In this document: positions 1 through 6,431 of the stretch, one piece after another
Layout: the number at the start of each line of letters is the position of its first letter
Numbering within the stretch: the first letter of the stretch is position 1
Assembly (NCBI GenBank): GCA_945861915.1
Contig: CAMAWK010000078.1
Coordinates: 1 to 10,207, forward strand
Origin: Flavobacterium psychrophilum
Lineage (GTDB): Bacteria > Bacteroidota > Bacteroidia > Flavobacteriales > Flavobacteriaceae
Reading direction: 5' to 3'
DNA length: 10,207 bases
Made by a program: the position numbers and the translations under genes
The notes under the pieces: model-generated
Seen by the model: only the letters and a program-made list of their open reading frames with translations
Told to the model about the DNA's origin: nothing
Databases searched by the model: none

Positions 1-417
1 AATGATTTTAGCCTTGAAACTTATTGGAAAGCCAATGATTCAGTAGCTGATTTAGAAATTACTTTCGATGCTAAAACTACTTTTGATCGAATAGTTTTAT
101 TTGAAAATGCCGATATGAAAGATTTGGGTGATAAATTTTCTTTTATCCGAAGTTTTAAAGTGGAGGAATATGAATTGCAATCTTTTTCGAACGGAGTTTG
201 GGATACGTTTTATATAGGCGATGTACTTGGAGCCGCAAAAATAATTAATCTTCCGAATGAAATTATAGCCGACAAAATTCGCTTAAAAATCTTAAAATCG
301 TCTGGATTGCCGTCGATTAGTCATTTTTCGGTTTCGAGAAATGCTTCGAGAGGCATTAGAAAAGTAAATAAATCTAAAATTAATTCAAATTTTTTTTCTG
401 AAGTTTGTACACACTAA
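1..417 (+). CDS. Alpha-L-fucosidase (GH29 type), C-terminal part only
   Basis: This is the 3' end of a gene that begins left of the window; 138 codons remain, read from base 1 to TAA at 415-417. The fragment reads as the C-terminal discoidin-like beta-sandwich that follows the catalytic barrel in many GH29 alpha-L-fucosidases: a 'TYWKANDS' strand, 'ADLEITFDAKTTFDRIVLFE', a 'RSFKVEEYEL' strand, 'GVWDTFYIGDVLGAAKII', and a last 'KILKSSGLPSISHFSVS' strand. This order matches the usual ending of that family. The catalytic residues are outside the window, so activity cannot be judged. After the last strand there is a basic tail of about 25 residues ending in CTH, longer than I would expect. The known family role is removal of terminal alpha-linked fucose from glycans, usually in the periplasm or outside the cell. 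Other enzymes carrying the same accessory domain remain possible. The next gene follows after 29 bp on the same strand, so co-transcription is likely. Confidence 0.72.
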   Translation, partial: NDFSLETYWKANDSVADLEITFDAKTTFDRIVLFENADMKDLGDKFSFIRSFKVEEYELQSFSNGVWDTFYIGDVLGAAKIINLPNEIIADKIRLKILKSSGLPSISHFSVSRNASRGIRKVNKSKINSNFFSEVCTH

Positions 418-446
418 TTAAATTCAAGAAAAGTAAAAACATATTT

Positions 447-1124
447 ATGGTTACGAATATTTTTAGTGGAAGCTTACACAAGTATTTATTGTTTTTAGGA
501 ATATTTATTTCTACGTTTTCTTGTTGGTCTCAAGAACAAAATGAAAAAAAAGTGAGTCATACTCAAACAAAACCCAGCGATACCAGTTTTGTAAATCTAA
601 AAACTTATAGTCAAGATTTTGATTATGATATGAAATACGCTACTTCAGATAATTTTTTGAAAGCCAAAGTGTATGATTGTGCGGCTTGTTATCTGAGATT
701 AAAAACAGTAAAAGCACTAATCAAAGCAAATAAAGAGTTTGTTAAAAGTGGCTTTAAAATCAAAATTTTCGATTGTTATCGCCCTTTAGATATTCAAAAA
801 AAAATGTGGAAAATCGTTTCCAATCCATCCTATGTTGCAGATCCAAGCAAAGGTTCGATTCACAATAGAGGAGGAGCGGTTGATATTACATTAATTGATT
901 CAAAAGGAAATGAATTAGACATGGGAACTCCATTTGATTTTTTTGGTATTGAGGCGAGTCATGGCTATGATTTGGTCACTCCTGAAGTTAAAAGGAATCG
1001 GTCTATGTTAAAAAAAATAATGCTAAAAAATGGTTTCAAGGCTTTTGAATCCGAATGGTGGCATTACAATTTAAAAACAGCCTTACAAGACAAAATTTCA
1101 AATGCAAAATGGAATTGTGATTGA
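447..1124 (+). CDS. D-alanyl-D-alanine dipeptidase, VanX/DdpX type (peptidase M15D), exported
   Basis: The product is a zinc peptidase of about 225 residues that is expected to cleave D-Ala-D-Ala outside the cytoplasm, linking it to peptidoglycan turnover. The VanX active-site pattern is complete. Arg112 lies in 'FDCYRP' (VanX Arg71). Zinc ligands His139 and Asp146 lie in 'SIHNRGGAVD', seven residues apart as in VanX His116/Asp123. Glu203 and His206 lie in 'SEWWHY' (VanX Glu181/His184). The N-terminus has a hydrophobic segment at about 14-24 followed by 'SCWSQE'. This looks like a signal peptide; Cys26 is a poor lipobox because position -3 is Thr. ATG at 447 is preferred over an in-frame TTG at 405, because the latter overlaps the fucosidase end and adds a basic stretch ahead of the signal. 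No vanH, vanA or vanRS-like gene is nearby, so a glycopeptide-resistance role is not suggested. The stop codon directly abuts that of the opposing gene. Confidence 0.88.
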   Translation: MVTNIFSGSLHKYLLFLGIFISTFSCWSQEQNEKKVSHTQTKPSDTSFVNLKTYSQDFDYDMKYATSDNFLKAKVYDCAACYLRLKTVKALIKANKEFVKSGFKIKIFDCYRPLDIQKKMWKIVSNPSYVADPSKGSIHNRGGAVDITLIDSKGNELDMGTPFDFFGIEASHGYDLVTPEVKRNRSMLKKIMLKNGFKAFESEWWHYNLKTALQDKISNAKWNCD

Positions 1125-1691
1125 TTATTCTATGCAATTCAAATAATCTATAAAAAGTGTTTCTGGCTGATAGGTCTGACCGTTTAGTTCGGATTGTATT
1201 TCTTTTTTGATAACAAAATCTTCTGTTTCGGATAAAAATTGTATCCGCATTAAATTGAGAGGTGCCATTTTCAAATCCTCCATACTTCCTTTCAAAAACA
1301 TAAAAGTACCCGAAAGCAGTCTGTTATCAAATCCTTTTTCGTCACGGATTAAGCTGCCGCAGTTTTCATTTCCAGCAAAAACTAAGGTTGCTATTTTGCC
1401 ATTATTTAATTGTAGAAAAATCTTCGAATTACTATCAAGGCAATTCGCTGGAATAAACTCCTTACTTTTTCTAATAATTGTTAGGTTTACAAATGGCGTT
1501 TTATTGTTGTTTTCTAAAGTAAAAAAAATATAACTTGAGTTGCCCGCAAAGTTTTTTTCGTACATCAAATAATCTTTCATCGATTTATAAGTTCCTATCG
1601 AATCGGTAGTATTTATAACATATTCACAAGGTTTTTGTGCAAACAAAATGGTTGCTGTTAGACACAAAACTAAGACCAATCGCTTTTTCAT
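1125..1691 (-). CDS. Small exported protein of unknown function
   Basis: I do not recognise this 188-residue protein. It opens with 'MKKRLVLVLCLTATILFAQ', a clear signal peptide with the 'FAQ' ending common in Bacteroidota, so it is probably periplasmic or secreted. The mature part has four cysteines (Cys22, 84, 111, 186), which could form two disulfides. It is polar, with beta-like stretches such as 'SSYIFFTLENNN' and 'GKIATLVFAGNENCGSL'. No catalytic motif stands out. The start at 1691 is chosen over an ATG seven codons further upstream: it gives a standard MKK signal start, and its ATG overlaps the stop of the preceding methyltransferase gene as ATGA, a usual coupling arrangement. It is the last gene of the leftward operon, and its TAA touches the stop of the opposing dipeptidase gene, with no room between for a terminator. 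Confidence 0.78.
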   Translation of the reverse strand: MKKRLVLVLCLTATILFAQKPCEYVINTTDSIGTYKSMKDYLMYEKNFAGNSSYIFFTLENNNKTPFVNLTIIRKSKEFIPANCLDSNSKIFLQLNNGKIATLVFAGNENCGSLIRDEKGFDNRLLSGTFMFLKGSMEDLKMAPLNLMRIQFLSETEDFVIKKEIQSELNGQTYQPETLFIDYLNCIE

Positions 1692-2878
1692 TCTAATTCT
1701 ATTTTTTTGCAAATTAAAACTATTTTATTGTTATTTATGTCGGTGGTGAAAAAACAATATTGATTTCCACCCTCTCTAATTTTCCATTTTTTTCTGATAT
1801 TTTCTACTGTTTCAGGAAAATTTCGAGTAGCAATATTTGCTTTTTTATTTTCGAGAAATTGTTTCATTTCTTCTTTATGATAGACGAATGATTCTTCGAT
1901 TTCAAAAACTCGTCCTGGAAACAAAATTGGGTTTGAATTGGTGTATAAATGCGAATGTTTGTGCAATTTATTCAAATTATATGCAATTCCCACTTCGTCA
2001 AAACCACCCGATTTCATGATGGCACTATTGGGTTCGTACAGATACTTTTGAGGTAAACTGTAATTTACAATTTCGGTATTTGCCTCACGTTCAAAATTAA
2101 AAACCTGTTCGTTTTCTTTCGAAATAGAGATGGTTTGCACAGTAATTTTTCCAGAATAATCTTGATGTAATTCCCATAAAAGTTCTTTCACTTCATTATC
2201 AACAGCAACAATATGTATTTTTTTTACCTGTTTTAATTCCGATAAACCAGAAGAAATATCGAGTAATGGAGCGGTTTTTATTAAAATTGATTTTGAATAC
2301 TTAAAAAACAAATTCAAATTTTCGGGTACATTAGGCAAACAATCTTTTAGCATAAAAACTTTGCCTTTAGCATCGTTTCTTCTTGAAGGATCAATATAAA
2401 TCCAATCGAAATTGGTGTTCAGCTTTGCTAGAATTTCGACACTATCTCCAGAATAACAGACTATATTTTTAACTTTGAGTTTTTCGAAATTGTGTTTTAC
2501 AATATTCGAAAGTTCAGAATTAATTTCACAGTGAATGAGATTTTCTACTTTCTTGGCAAAATAATAATCGTCAACACCAAAACCACCACTTAAATCAATT
2601 AAATTTTTGCCCGAAACAATTCGGGATTTATAGGCAGCTGTAATTTCAGATGAGGTTTGCTCAATGGAAATTTTAAAAGGATAAATAATGTTTTCAGCTG
2701 CAAACCAACTAGGCAATTTTTGCTTTGATTTTTTTTTAGCTTCAATTTGATTCAAAACGGAAATCCAATCTAAATCGGGAAAGGGATTTTTTTGAAGTGC
2801 TAGTTTCGAAATAACTGAATCGATATTTTTGTTTATAAAAAACTGAACTTCAGTGGATAATAATGGATTTGAATTCAT
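1688..2878 (-). CDS. Class I SAM-dependent methyltransferase with THUMP-like C-terminal domain
   Basis: This 396-residue cytoplasmic protein has a Rossmann methyltransferase core. Motif I is 'NLIDLSGGFGVD' at about 92-103, with the glycine loop that binds S-adenosylmethionine. An acidic residue follows in 'IHCEIN' (about 115-120), as expected for ribose contact. Motif IV is 'YIDPSRR' at 161-167. Residues about 280-396 ('YEPNSAIMKSGGF', then 'ILFPGRVFEIEESF' and 'NFPETVENIRKKWKIREGG') fit the THUMP-like domain that closes this family. THUMP-type domains generally bind structured RNA, so RNA methylation is a reasonable inference, but the substrate is not known to me. DPSRR differs from the D/N-PP-Y/F signature of amino-methyltransferases. 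Its ATG shares a base with the stop of the upstream AI-2E gene (TAATG), and its TGA overlaps the next ATG (ATGA). The three genes are therefore almost certainly one transcript. Confidence 0.86.
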   Translation of the reverse strand: MNSNPLLSTEVQFFINKNIDSVISKLALQKNPFPDLDWISVLNQIEAKKKSKQKLPSWFAAENIIYPFKISIEQTSSEITAAYKSRIVSGKNLIDLSGGFGVDDYYFAKKVENLIHCEINSELSNIVKHNFEKLKVKNIVCYSGDSVEILAKLNTNFDWIYIDPSRRNDAKGKVFMLKDCLPNVPENLNLFFKYSKSILIKTAPLLDISSGLSELKQVKKIHIVAVDNEVKELLWELHQDYSGKITVQTISISKENEQVFNFEREANTEIVNYSLPQKYLYEPNSAIMKSGGFDEVGIAYNLNKLHKHSHLYTNSNPILFPGRVFEIEESFVYHKEEMKQFLENKKANIATRNFPETVENIRKKWKIREGGNQYCFFTTDINNNKIVLICKKIELE

Positions 2879-3969
2879 TAAATATTCTTAGTAACTATTT
2901 TTATAATTTTATTTTCAGGCAAGAATTCTTTGCCAACGACTTTTAGAATCGTATAAAACGGAACAGCAATTACCATTCCGATAATGCCAAAAAGAAAACC
3001 CGCAATCAAGATAACCAAAAAGATTTCGAGTGGATGTGAATTGACACTTTTTGAAAATATAAAAGGTTGTGAAATATTGTTGTCAATGATTTGAATAATC
3101 CAAAAACCGATTAAAACATACAAAGTAGTAGGTAAGACTTCTGTTTGAAAATCGCTCCCTAAATTACTAATCATAGTAAGAATTGCTGCCAAAACAGAAC
3201 TAATTAGCGGTCCAACGTATGGAATAATGTTTAAAACCGAACAAAAGAAGGCTATGATAAAGGCATTTTCTATTCCGAAAATAAGTAAAACTATTAGATA
3301 CAAAATGAATACAATAAACAATTGAATCAATAAACCAATAAAATAGCGACTTAGAAGTTCGTTGATTTTGAATATTGAATTAAGAATTTTATCTTCATGT
3401 TTTTCAGGAAATATTCTTTTAAACCCACTAATAAATTGTAGTTTGTCTTTTAAAAAGAAAAATGTAATAAACAAAACTGAAGCCAATCCAATTCCGAAAC
3501 TGCTAATTGTTTCAAGTATTGAATTGAAAAATGAAGGAATAAAATTAAAATTTAGTTTGGAGGTAAGATTGGTTTCTTGAATTAACTTTTCAGAATTGAT
3601 ATTATGACTTTCAAGAAAAGAATTGATATTATTAATTAGTTCATAAACAGTTGATTCAATAGATTTTGTATTTAATAAAGATAGATTTTCTCCTTGGGAA
3701 AGAATGAGCGGAATACACATCATTACAAACCCCACCAAGACTAAAATAATAATTGCCATTGTAAAAATAACAGCTAGTGTATTAGAAAATCGCAATCGTT
3801 TTTTCAAAAATTCAATAAACGGATTGGCAATTAATGTAAGTACTAAAGAAACGATCAGATAAACAATTACGGTTTGAATTTTATATAAAAAAAACAAAAA
3901 TAAAGTGACTAAACCGAGTCCTACTATCGCTTTGATAATTCCAGTTGCTATTGTTTTAGAGGAAATCAT
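2878..3969 (-). CDS. AI-2E family transporter-like integral membrane protein
   Basis: This 363-residue inner-membrane protein belongs to the AI-2E family (PF01594, also called UPF0118 or the PerM/TqsA family). Two N-terminal hydrophobic segments (about 10-28 and 32-48) are followed by one at about 63-90, then a soluble region to about 150. Further segments lie at about 153-173, 208-232 and 235-266, with two more near 281-297 and 314-345. Family signatures are 'NIIPYVGPLISSVLAAI' (247-263) and 'DNNISQPFIFSKSVNSHPLE' (296-315), followed by a long glycine-rich helix ending in 'AVPFYTILKVV'. The family name comes from E. coli TqsA and autoinducer-2 export; other members act as ion antiporters. 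Nothing here decides the substrate. The length is usual for the family. It is the first gene of a three-gene operon, starting 77 bp after the end of the protease gene and just beyond that gene's terminator. Confidence 0.9.
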   Translation of the reverse strand: MISSKTIATGIIKAIVGLGLVTLFLFFLYKIQTVIVYLIVSLVLTLIANPFIEFLKKRLRFSNTLAVIFTMAIIILVLVGFVMMCIPLILSQGENLSLLNTKSIESTVYELINNINSFLESHNINSEKLIQETNLTSKLNFNFIPSFFNSILETISSFGIGLASVLFITFFFLKDKLQFISGFKRIFPEKHEDKILNSIFKINELLSRYFIGLLIQLFIVFILYLIVLLIFGIENAFIIAFFCSVLNIIPYVGPLISSVLAAILTMISNLGSDFQTEVLPTTLYVLIGFWIIQIIDNNISQPFIFSKSVNSHPLEIFLVILIAGFLFGIIGMVIAVPFYTILKVVGKEFLPENKIIKIVTKNI

Positions 3970-3987
3970 TGGCTGTTAATTTGATCA

Positions 3988-4013
3988 TAAAGATAAAAAA
4001 AACTCGCTAACAA
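3988..4013 (-). promoter_or_regulatory. Possible promoter for the AI-2E/methyltransferase operon
   Basis: On the minus strand a TATCTTTA box (3995-3988) matches seven of eight positions of the Bacteroidota -7 consensus form TAnnTTTG. A TTG triplet lies 15 nt upstream at 4013-4011, which is closer than usual. The box overlaps the T-tract of the preceding terminator, so part of the same DNA would end one transcript and start the next. The match is weak; the main support is that the operon needs a promoter in the short gap after the terminator. Confidence 0.25.
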
Positions 4014-4023
4014 GTAGCGAGTT
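3995..4023 (-). terminator. Intrinsic terminator of the M43 protease gene
   Basis: A perfect 9-bp inverted repeat (4001-4009 against 4015-4023, AACTCGCTA and TAGCGAGTT) closes on a 5-nt loop. On the minus strand it is followed directly by an unbroken run of T, counting two from the stem end and six at 4000-3995. It begins 24 bp past the stop of the protease gene, so it ends that transcript and separates it from the downstream AI-2E operon. It has four G-C pairs in an AT-rich background. Confidence 0.88.
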
Positions 4024-4046
4024 TGTATTTTATACTTAGTAAAATA

Positions 4047-5006
4047 TTAATTTCTAAATCCAGCTCTTACACCTCCAGAAAGGAATAATGCAGCCATTCT
4101 TGTTTTTTGACCATCTGTAAACATATACATTCCTCTATCATCAGTGTAATCCATGTAATTCATCGTCATTTCGTTATGAGTTGGTAAACAAGTGCTTGCA
4201 TACGGATAAGTAGGCACTCCATAATTGGCAGTTCTATGAACAGGAGTGTCTGAAACTAAATCACTACCGCAAGAAGCATCTCCCCAAATATGTCTTAAAT
4301 TCATCCAGTGTCCTACTTCATGTGTAGCTGTTCTTCCTAGGTTATAAGGATAGGCTCCAGCTGAATTCGTGGTTACACCAAAATATCTAGAATCAATTAC
4401 AACACCATCAGTAGATGAAGAACCACCCGGAAATTGAGCATATCCTAATATTCCACCACCAATTGTACAAGCCCAAATATTAAGTGTATTAGAAGGTGAG
4501 GTTGGATTTAACCCACCTTGTTTTGATTTTTTCATTGCATCCCTAGTTCCCCAAGACGTTTTGCTAGTTTGCTTTCTGTTGGTTGCAATTAATTCAAACG
4601 TTATATCAACATTGGCTGCAACTTCAGCAAATTCTGAAGGAATTGATCCGAAATCTGTGTTTGTAGCAGTGAAATCCTTATTTAAAACAGCAATTTGTGT
4701 TGCAATTTGTGCATCGGAAATATTTTCTGATGCCGTTCTGTATAACACATTTACTACAACAGGAATTACAATTTTGCCTCCCACTAATCGACTATTGGAT
4801 AGGAAGTTTTTTTGAGTAAATGCTTCAATTTGGTTCATTCTTAAGGCTAATGTTGGGTCTTCTTTTAATTGTGACTCCAAAACTTCTTGTGTAGCACAAC
4901 CTCTTTTTGCTGTTGCATTAGTTGATTCATTGTTTGTTTCTGAAACATCATTTTGACAAGAAAATAAAAGCAGAAAAACTGCTAGTTGTAAAAATTGCTT
5001 TTTCAT
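4047..5006 (-). CDS. M43 family zinc metalloprotease (pappalysin/cytophagalysin type), lipoprotein
   Basis: This 319-residue secreted protease has the metzincin zinc site 'HEVGHWMNLRH' at 229-239. His229, His233 and His239 bind zinc, and Glu230 is the general base. The Met-turn is 'NYMDYTDD' with Met285. 'HIWGD' after the third histidine and the closing 'FTDGQKTRM' helix are typical of M43. The usual metzincin Gly of HExxHxxGxxH is Asn236 here, which I believe is common among Bacteroidota members. The N-terminus 'FLLLFSCQND' is a good lipobox with Cys17 as the lipid site. Residues 35-39 (RGCAT) sit just before the pro-region helix and could act as a cysteine switch holding the zymogen inactive; this is inference from related M43 enzymes. 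Cys246 and Cys273 may pair. There is no type IX secretion C-terminal domain, since the catalytic domain runs to the end. It is probably a single-gene transcript with its own terminator. The substrate is unknown. Confidence 0.92.
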   Translation of the reverse strand: MKKQFLQLAVFLLLFSCQNDVSETNNESTNATAKRGCATQEVLESQLKEDPTLALRMNQIEAFTQKNFLSNSRLVGGKIVIPVVVNVLYRTASENISDAQIATQIAVLNKDFTATNTDFGSIPSEFAEVAANVDITFELIATNRKQTSKTSWGTRDAMKKSKQGGLNPTSPSNTLNIWACTIGGGILGYAQFPGGSSSTDGVVIDSRYFGVTTNSAGAYPYNLGRTATHEVGHWMNLRHIWGDASCGSDLVSDTPVHRTANYGVPTYPYASTCLPTHNEMTMNYMDYTDDRGMYMFTDGQKTRMAALFLSGGVRAGFRN

Positions 5007-5039
5007 AATTAATTTGGTTTAAAGTTGGGTACTAGTTAA

Positions 5040-5063
5040 ATTTTTATAAAAATATATATTTTT
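5040..5063. repeat. Two overlapping AT-only palindromes in the protease leader
   Basis: Positions 5040-5053 (ATTTTTATAAAAAT) and 5048-5063 (AAAAATATATATTTTT) are each perfectly self-complementary and share six bases. They lie in the 64-bp gap between the DUF4159 stop and the protease start. They could be the promoter core of the protease gene (a TATATTTT box on the minus strand is one base from TAnnTTTG), a weak terminator for the tsaD operon, or chance in an AT-rich gap. No better promoter or terminator is visible here. Confidence 0.3.
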
Positions 5064-5070
5064 TGTGATA

Positions 5071-5709
5071 TTAATTAGAAAAAATATAATTTATTATGTT
5101 GGCTCCCATTTTTAGTGCTTTTTCTCTTACTGTTATTGGGTTATTATGCACTTCTTGATCTTCCCAACCATCGCCTAAATCACTTTCAAAAGTGTATAAT
5201 AAAACCAATCTATTTTCAATAAAAATCCCAAAAGCTTGTGGTCTTCCTCCATCGTGTTCGTGAATTTTTGGCAAACCGCCAGAGAAAACAAACGGTTTTT
5301 GAAAGATAGGATGATTCGAAGGAATCTCAATTAAATCAGTATTTGGAAATAGTTTTTTGATTTCTTTTCGAATGTATTTATCCATACCGTAATTGTCATC
5401 AATATGCAAAAATCCACCCGAATTCATGTAGTTTTTTAGATTAGCAACATCCGCATCACTAAATACTACATTTCCGTGTCCAGTCATGTGAGCAAAAGGA
5501 TAAGAAAATAAATCAGGATTGCTAGGTTCTACAGTTGCTGGTTTTGATTTAATTTTAGTGTTGATGGTTGCATTGCAATATTTTATCAAATTTGGTAACG
5601 AAGTAGGATTAGCATACCAATCGCCACCACCACTGTATTTTAGCAGCGCAATTTCTTGGGAAATTACGCTTTGTGAAATTAAGAATACTAATAGAAATAT
5701 ATTTTTCAT
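5071..5709 (-). CDS. DUF4159 domain protein, exported
   Basis: This 212-residue protein starts with the signal peptide 'MKNIFLLVFLISQSVISQ' and continues directly into a DUF4159 domain (PF13709). Recognisable blocks are 'LLKYSGGGDWYANPTSLPNL' (22-41), 'DLFSYPFAHMTGHGNVVFSD' (66-85), 'LKNYMNSGGFLHIDD' (91-105), 'EIPSNHPIFQ' (128-137) and 'LLYTFESDLGDGWED' (170-184). The family has a fold related to class I glutamine amidotransferases, but no enzyme activity is established that I know of. Stand-alone exported copies of about 210 residues are usual in Flavobacteriia. It starts 9 bp after the rsmE stop and is the last gene of the tsaD-rsmE operon. Why an exported protein is cotranscribed with two RNA-modification enzymes is not clear. 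The mature protein would be periplasmic. Confidence 0.87.
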   Translation of the reverse strand: MKNIFLLVFLISQSVISQEIALLKYSGGGDWYANPTSLPNLIKYCNATINTKIKSKPATVEPSNPDLFSYPFAHMTGHGNVVFSDADVANLKNYMNSGGFLHIDDNYGMDKYIRKEIKKLFPNTDLIEIPSNHPIFQKPFVFSGGLPKIHEHDGGRPQAFGIFIENRLVLLYTFESDLGDGWEDQEVHNNPITVREKALKMGANIINYIFSN

Positions 5710-5718
5710 TTTATTTGT

Positions 5719-6429
5719 TTAGGTAATTTCATTTACAAAAGCAACACTATGACAACCCACAATAGCTGCGGTTTCGGTGCGTAATCTATTGTTTCCTAAC
5801 GACACTGGAATGAATTTGTTTTCAAGAGCCAATGCGATTTCTTTTTCTGAAAAATCACCTTCTGGACCAATGAGCAAAGTAATGTTTTCGTTCGGTTGCA
5901 GCACTGATTTTAATGACTTTTTATCTGTTTCTTCGCAATGTGCAATTAACTGCATACCGTCATTGGGTTGTTTTATGAATTCCTTAAACGATTTTGCTTC
6001 ATTTAATTTTGGTAAAAATAAGCTGTTTGATTGCTTCATGGCAGTCAGAATTATTTTTTCAAAACGTTCTTTATTAATTACTTTTCGTTCCGAACGATCA
6101 CAAATAATCGGCGTAATTTCATGAATGCCAATTTCAGTTGCTTTTTCTAAAAACCATTCGTAGCGTTCATTCATTTTTGTAGGAGCAACTGCTAGATGTA
6201 ATTTGAATTTTGAAGATTCTACTTTTTCTACGGATAGGATTTTAACAGTGCATTTATTTTCAGAAGCTAGTGTGATTTCAGTTTTAAATAAAAAACCCAA
6301 TCCATTGGTTACAAATAATATATCTGTATCTTTTTTTCGTAAAACTTTAATAATATGCTTGCTTTCTTCTTTGTCAAAAGAAAAGGTTTCTATCGTTTCG
6401 TTTATAGTGGGGTTAAAAAATAATTGCAT
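5719..6429 (-). CDS. rsmE: 16S rRNA (uracil1498-N3)-methyltransferase
   Basis: This 236-residue cytoplasmic enzyme methylates N3 of U1498 in helix 44 of 16S rRNA, near the decoding site, using S-adenosylmethionine. It is a SPOUT-class protein. Residues about 1-70 form the PUA-like RNA-binding domain, with 'HIIKVLRKKDTDILFVTNG' at 25-43. The knotted catalytic domain follows: 'KATEIGIHEITPI' (96-108), 'RSERKV' (112-117), 'LIGPEGDFSEKEI' (186-198) and 'SLGNNRLRTETAAI' (210-223). The last two are the cofactor-binding knot motifs and are intact, although the usual GPEGGFS is GPEGDFS here. The length is normal. ATG at 6429 lies two bases after the tsaD stop, so translation is probably coupled to tsaD. 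Confidence 0.95.
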   Translation of the reverse strand: MQLFFNPTINETIETFSFDKEESKHIIKVLRKKDTDILFVTNGLGFLFKTEITLASENKCTVKILSVEKVESSKFKLHLAVAPTKMNERYEWFLEKATEIGIHEITPIICDRSERKVINKERFEKIILTAMKQSNSLFLPKLNEAKSFKEFIKQPNDGMQLIAHCEETDKKSLKSVLQPNENITLLIGPEGDFSEKEIALALENKFIPVSLGNNRLRTETAAIVGCHSVAFVNEIT

Positions 6430-6431
6430 AG

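Noticed and set aside
340..417. Fucosidase tail as evidence of a frameshift
   Set aside because: The basic tail of about 25 residues after the last beta-strand is longer than expected, but the frame stays clean to a normal stop and the next gene follows with ordinary spacing; the sequence shows no second frame continuing the domain.
405..446. TTG start at 405 for the VanX-type dipeptidase, overlapping the fucosidase stop
   Set aside because: It would put a basic, non-signal stretch ahead of the hydrophobic segment. ATG 447 gives a shorter, more normal signal peptide and no overlap.
405..1124. Glycopeptide-resistance locus
   Set aside because: Only a VanX-type enzyme is present; there is no ligase, dehydrogenase or two-component system in the window.
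1692..1712. ATG at 1712 as the start of the small exported protein
   Set aside because: It adds MQKNRIR before an ordinary MKK signal peptide and lies inside the methyltransferase coding end. The ATGA overlap at 1691 is the more typical start.
5040..5063. AT palindromes as a definite terminator of the tsaD operon
   Set aside because: The stems contain no G-C pairs and no clean T-run follows on the minus strand, so stability would be low; kept only as a low-confidence repeat.
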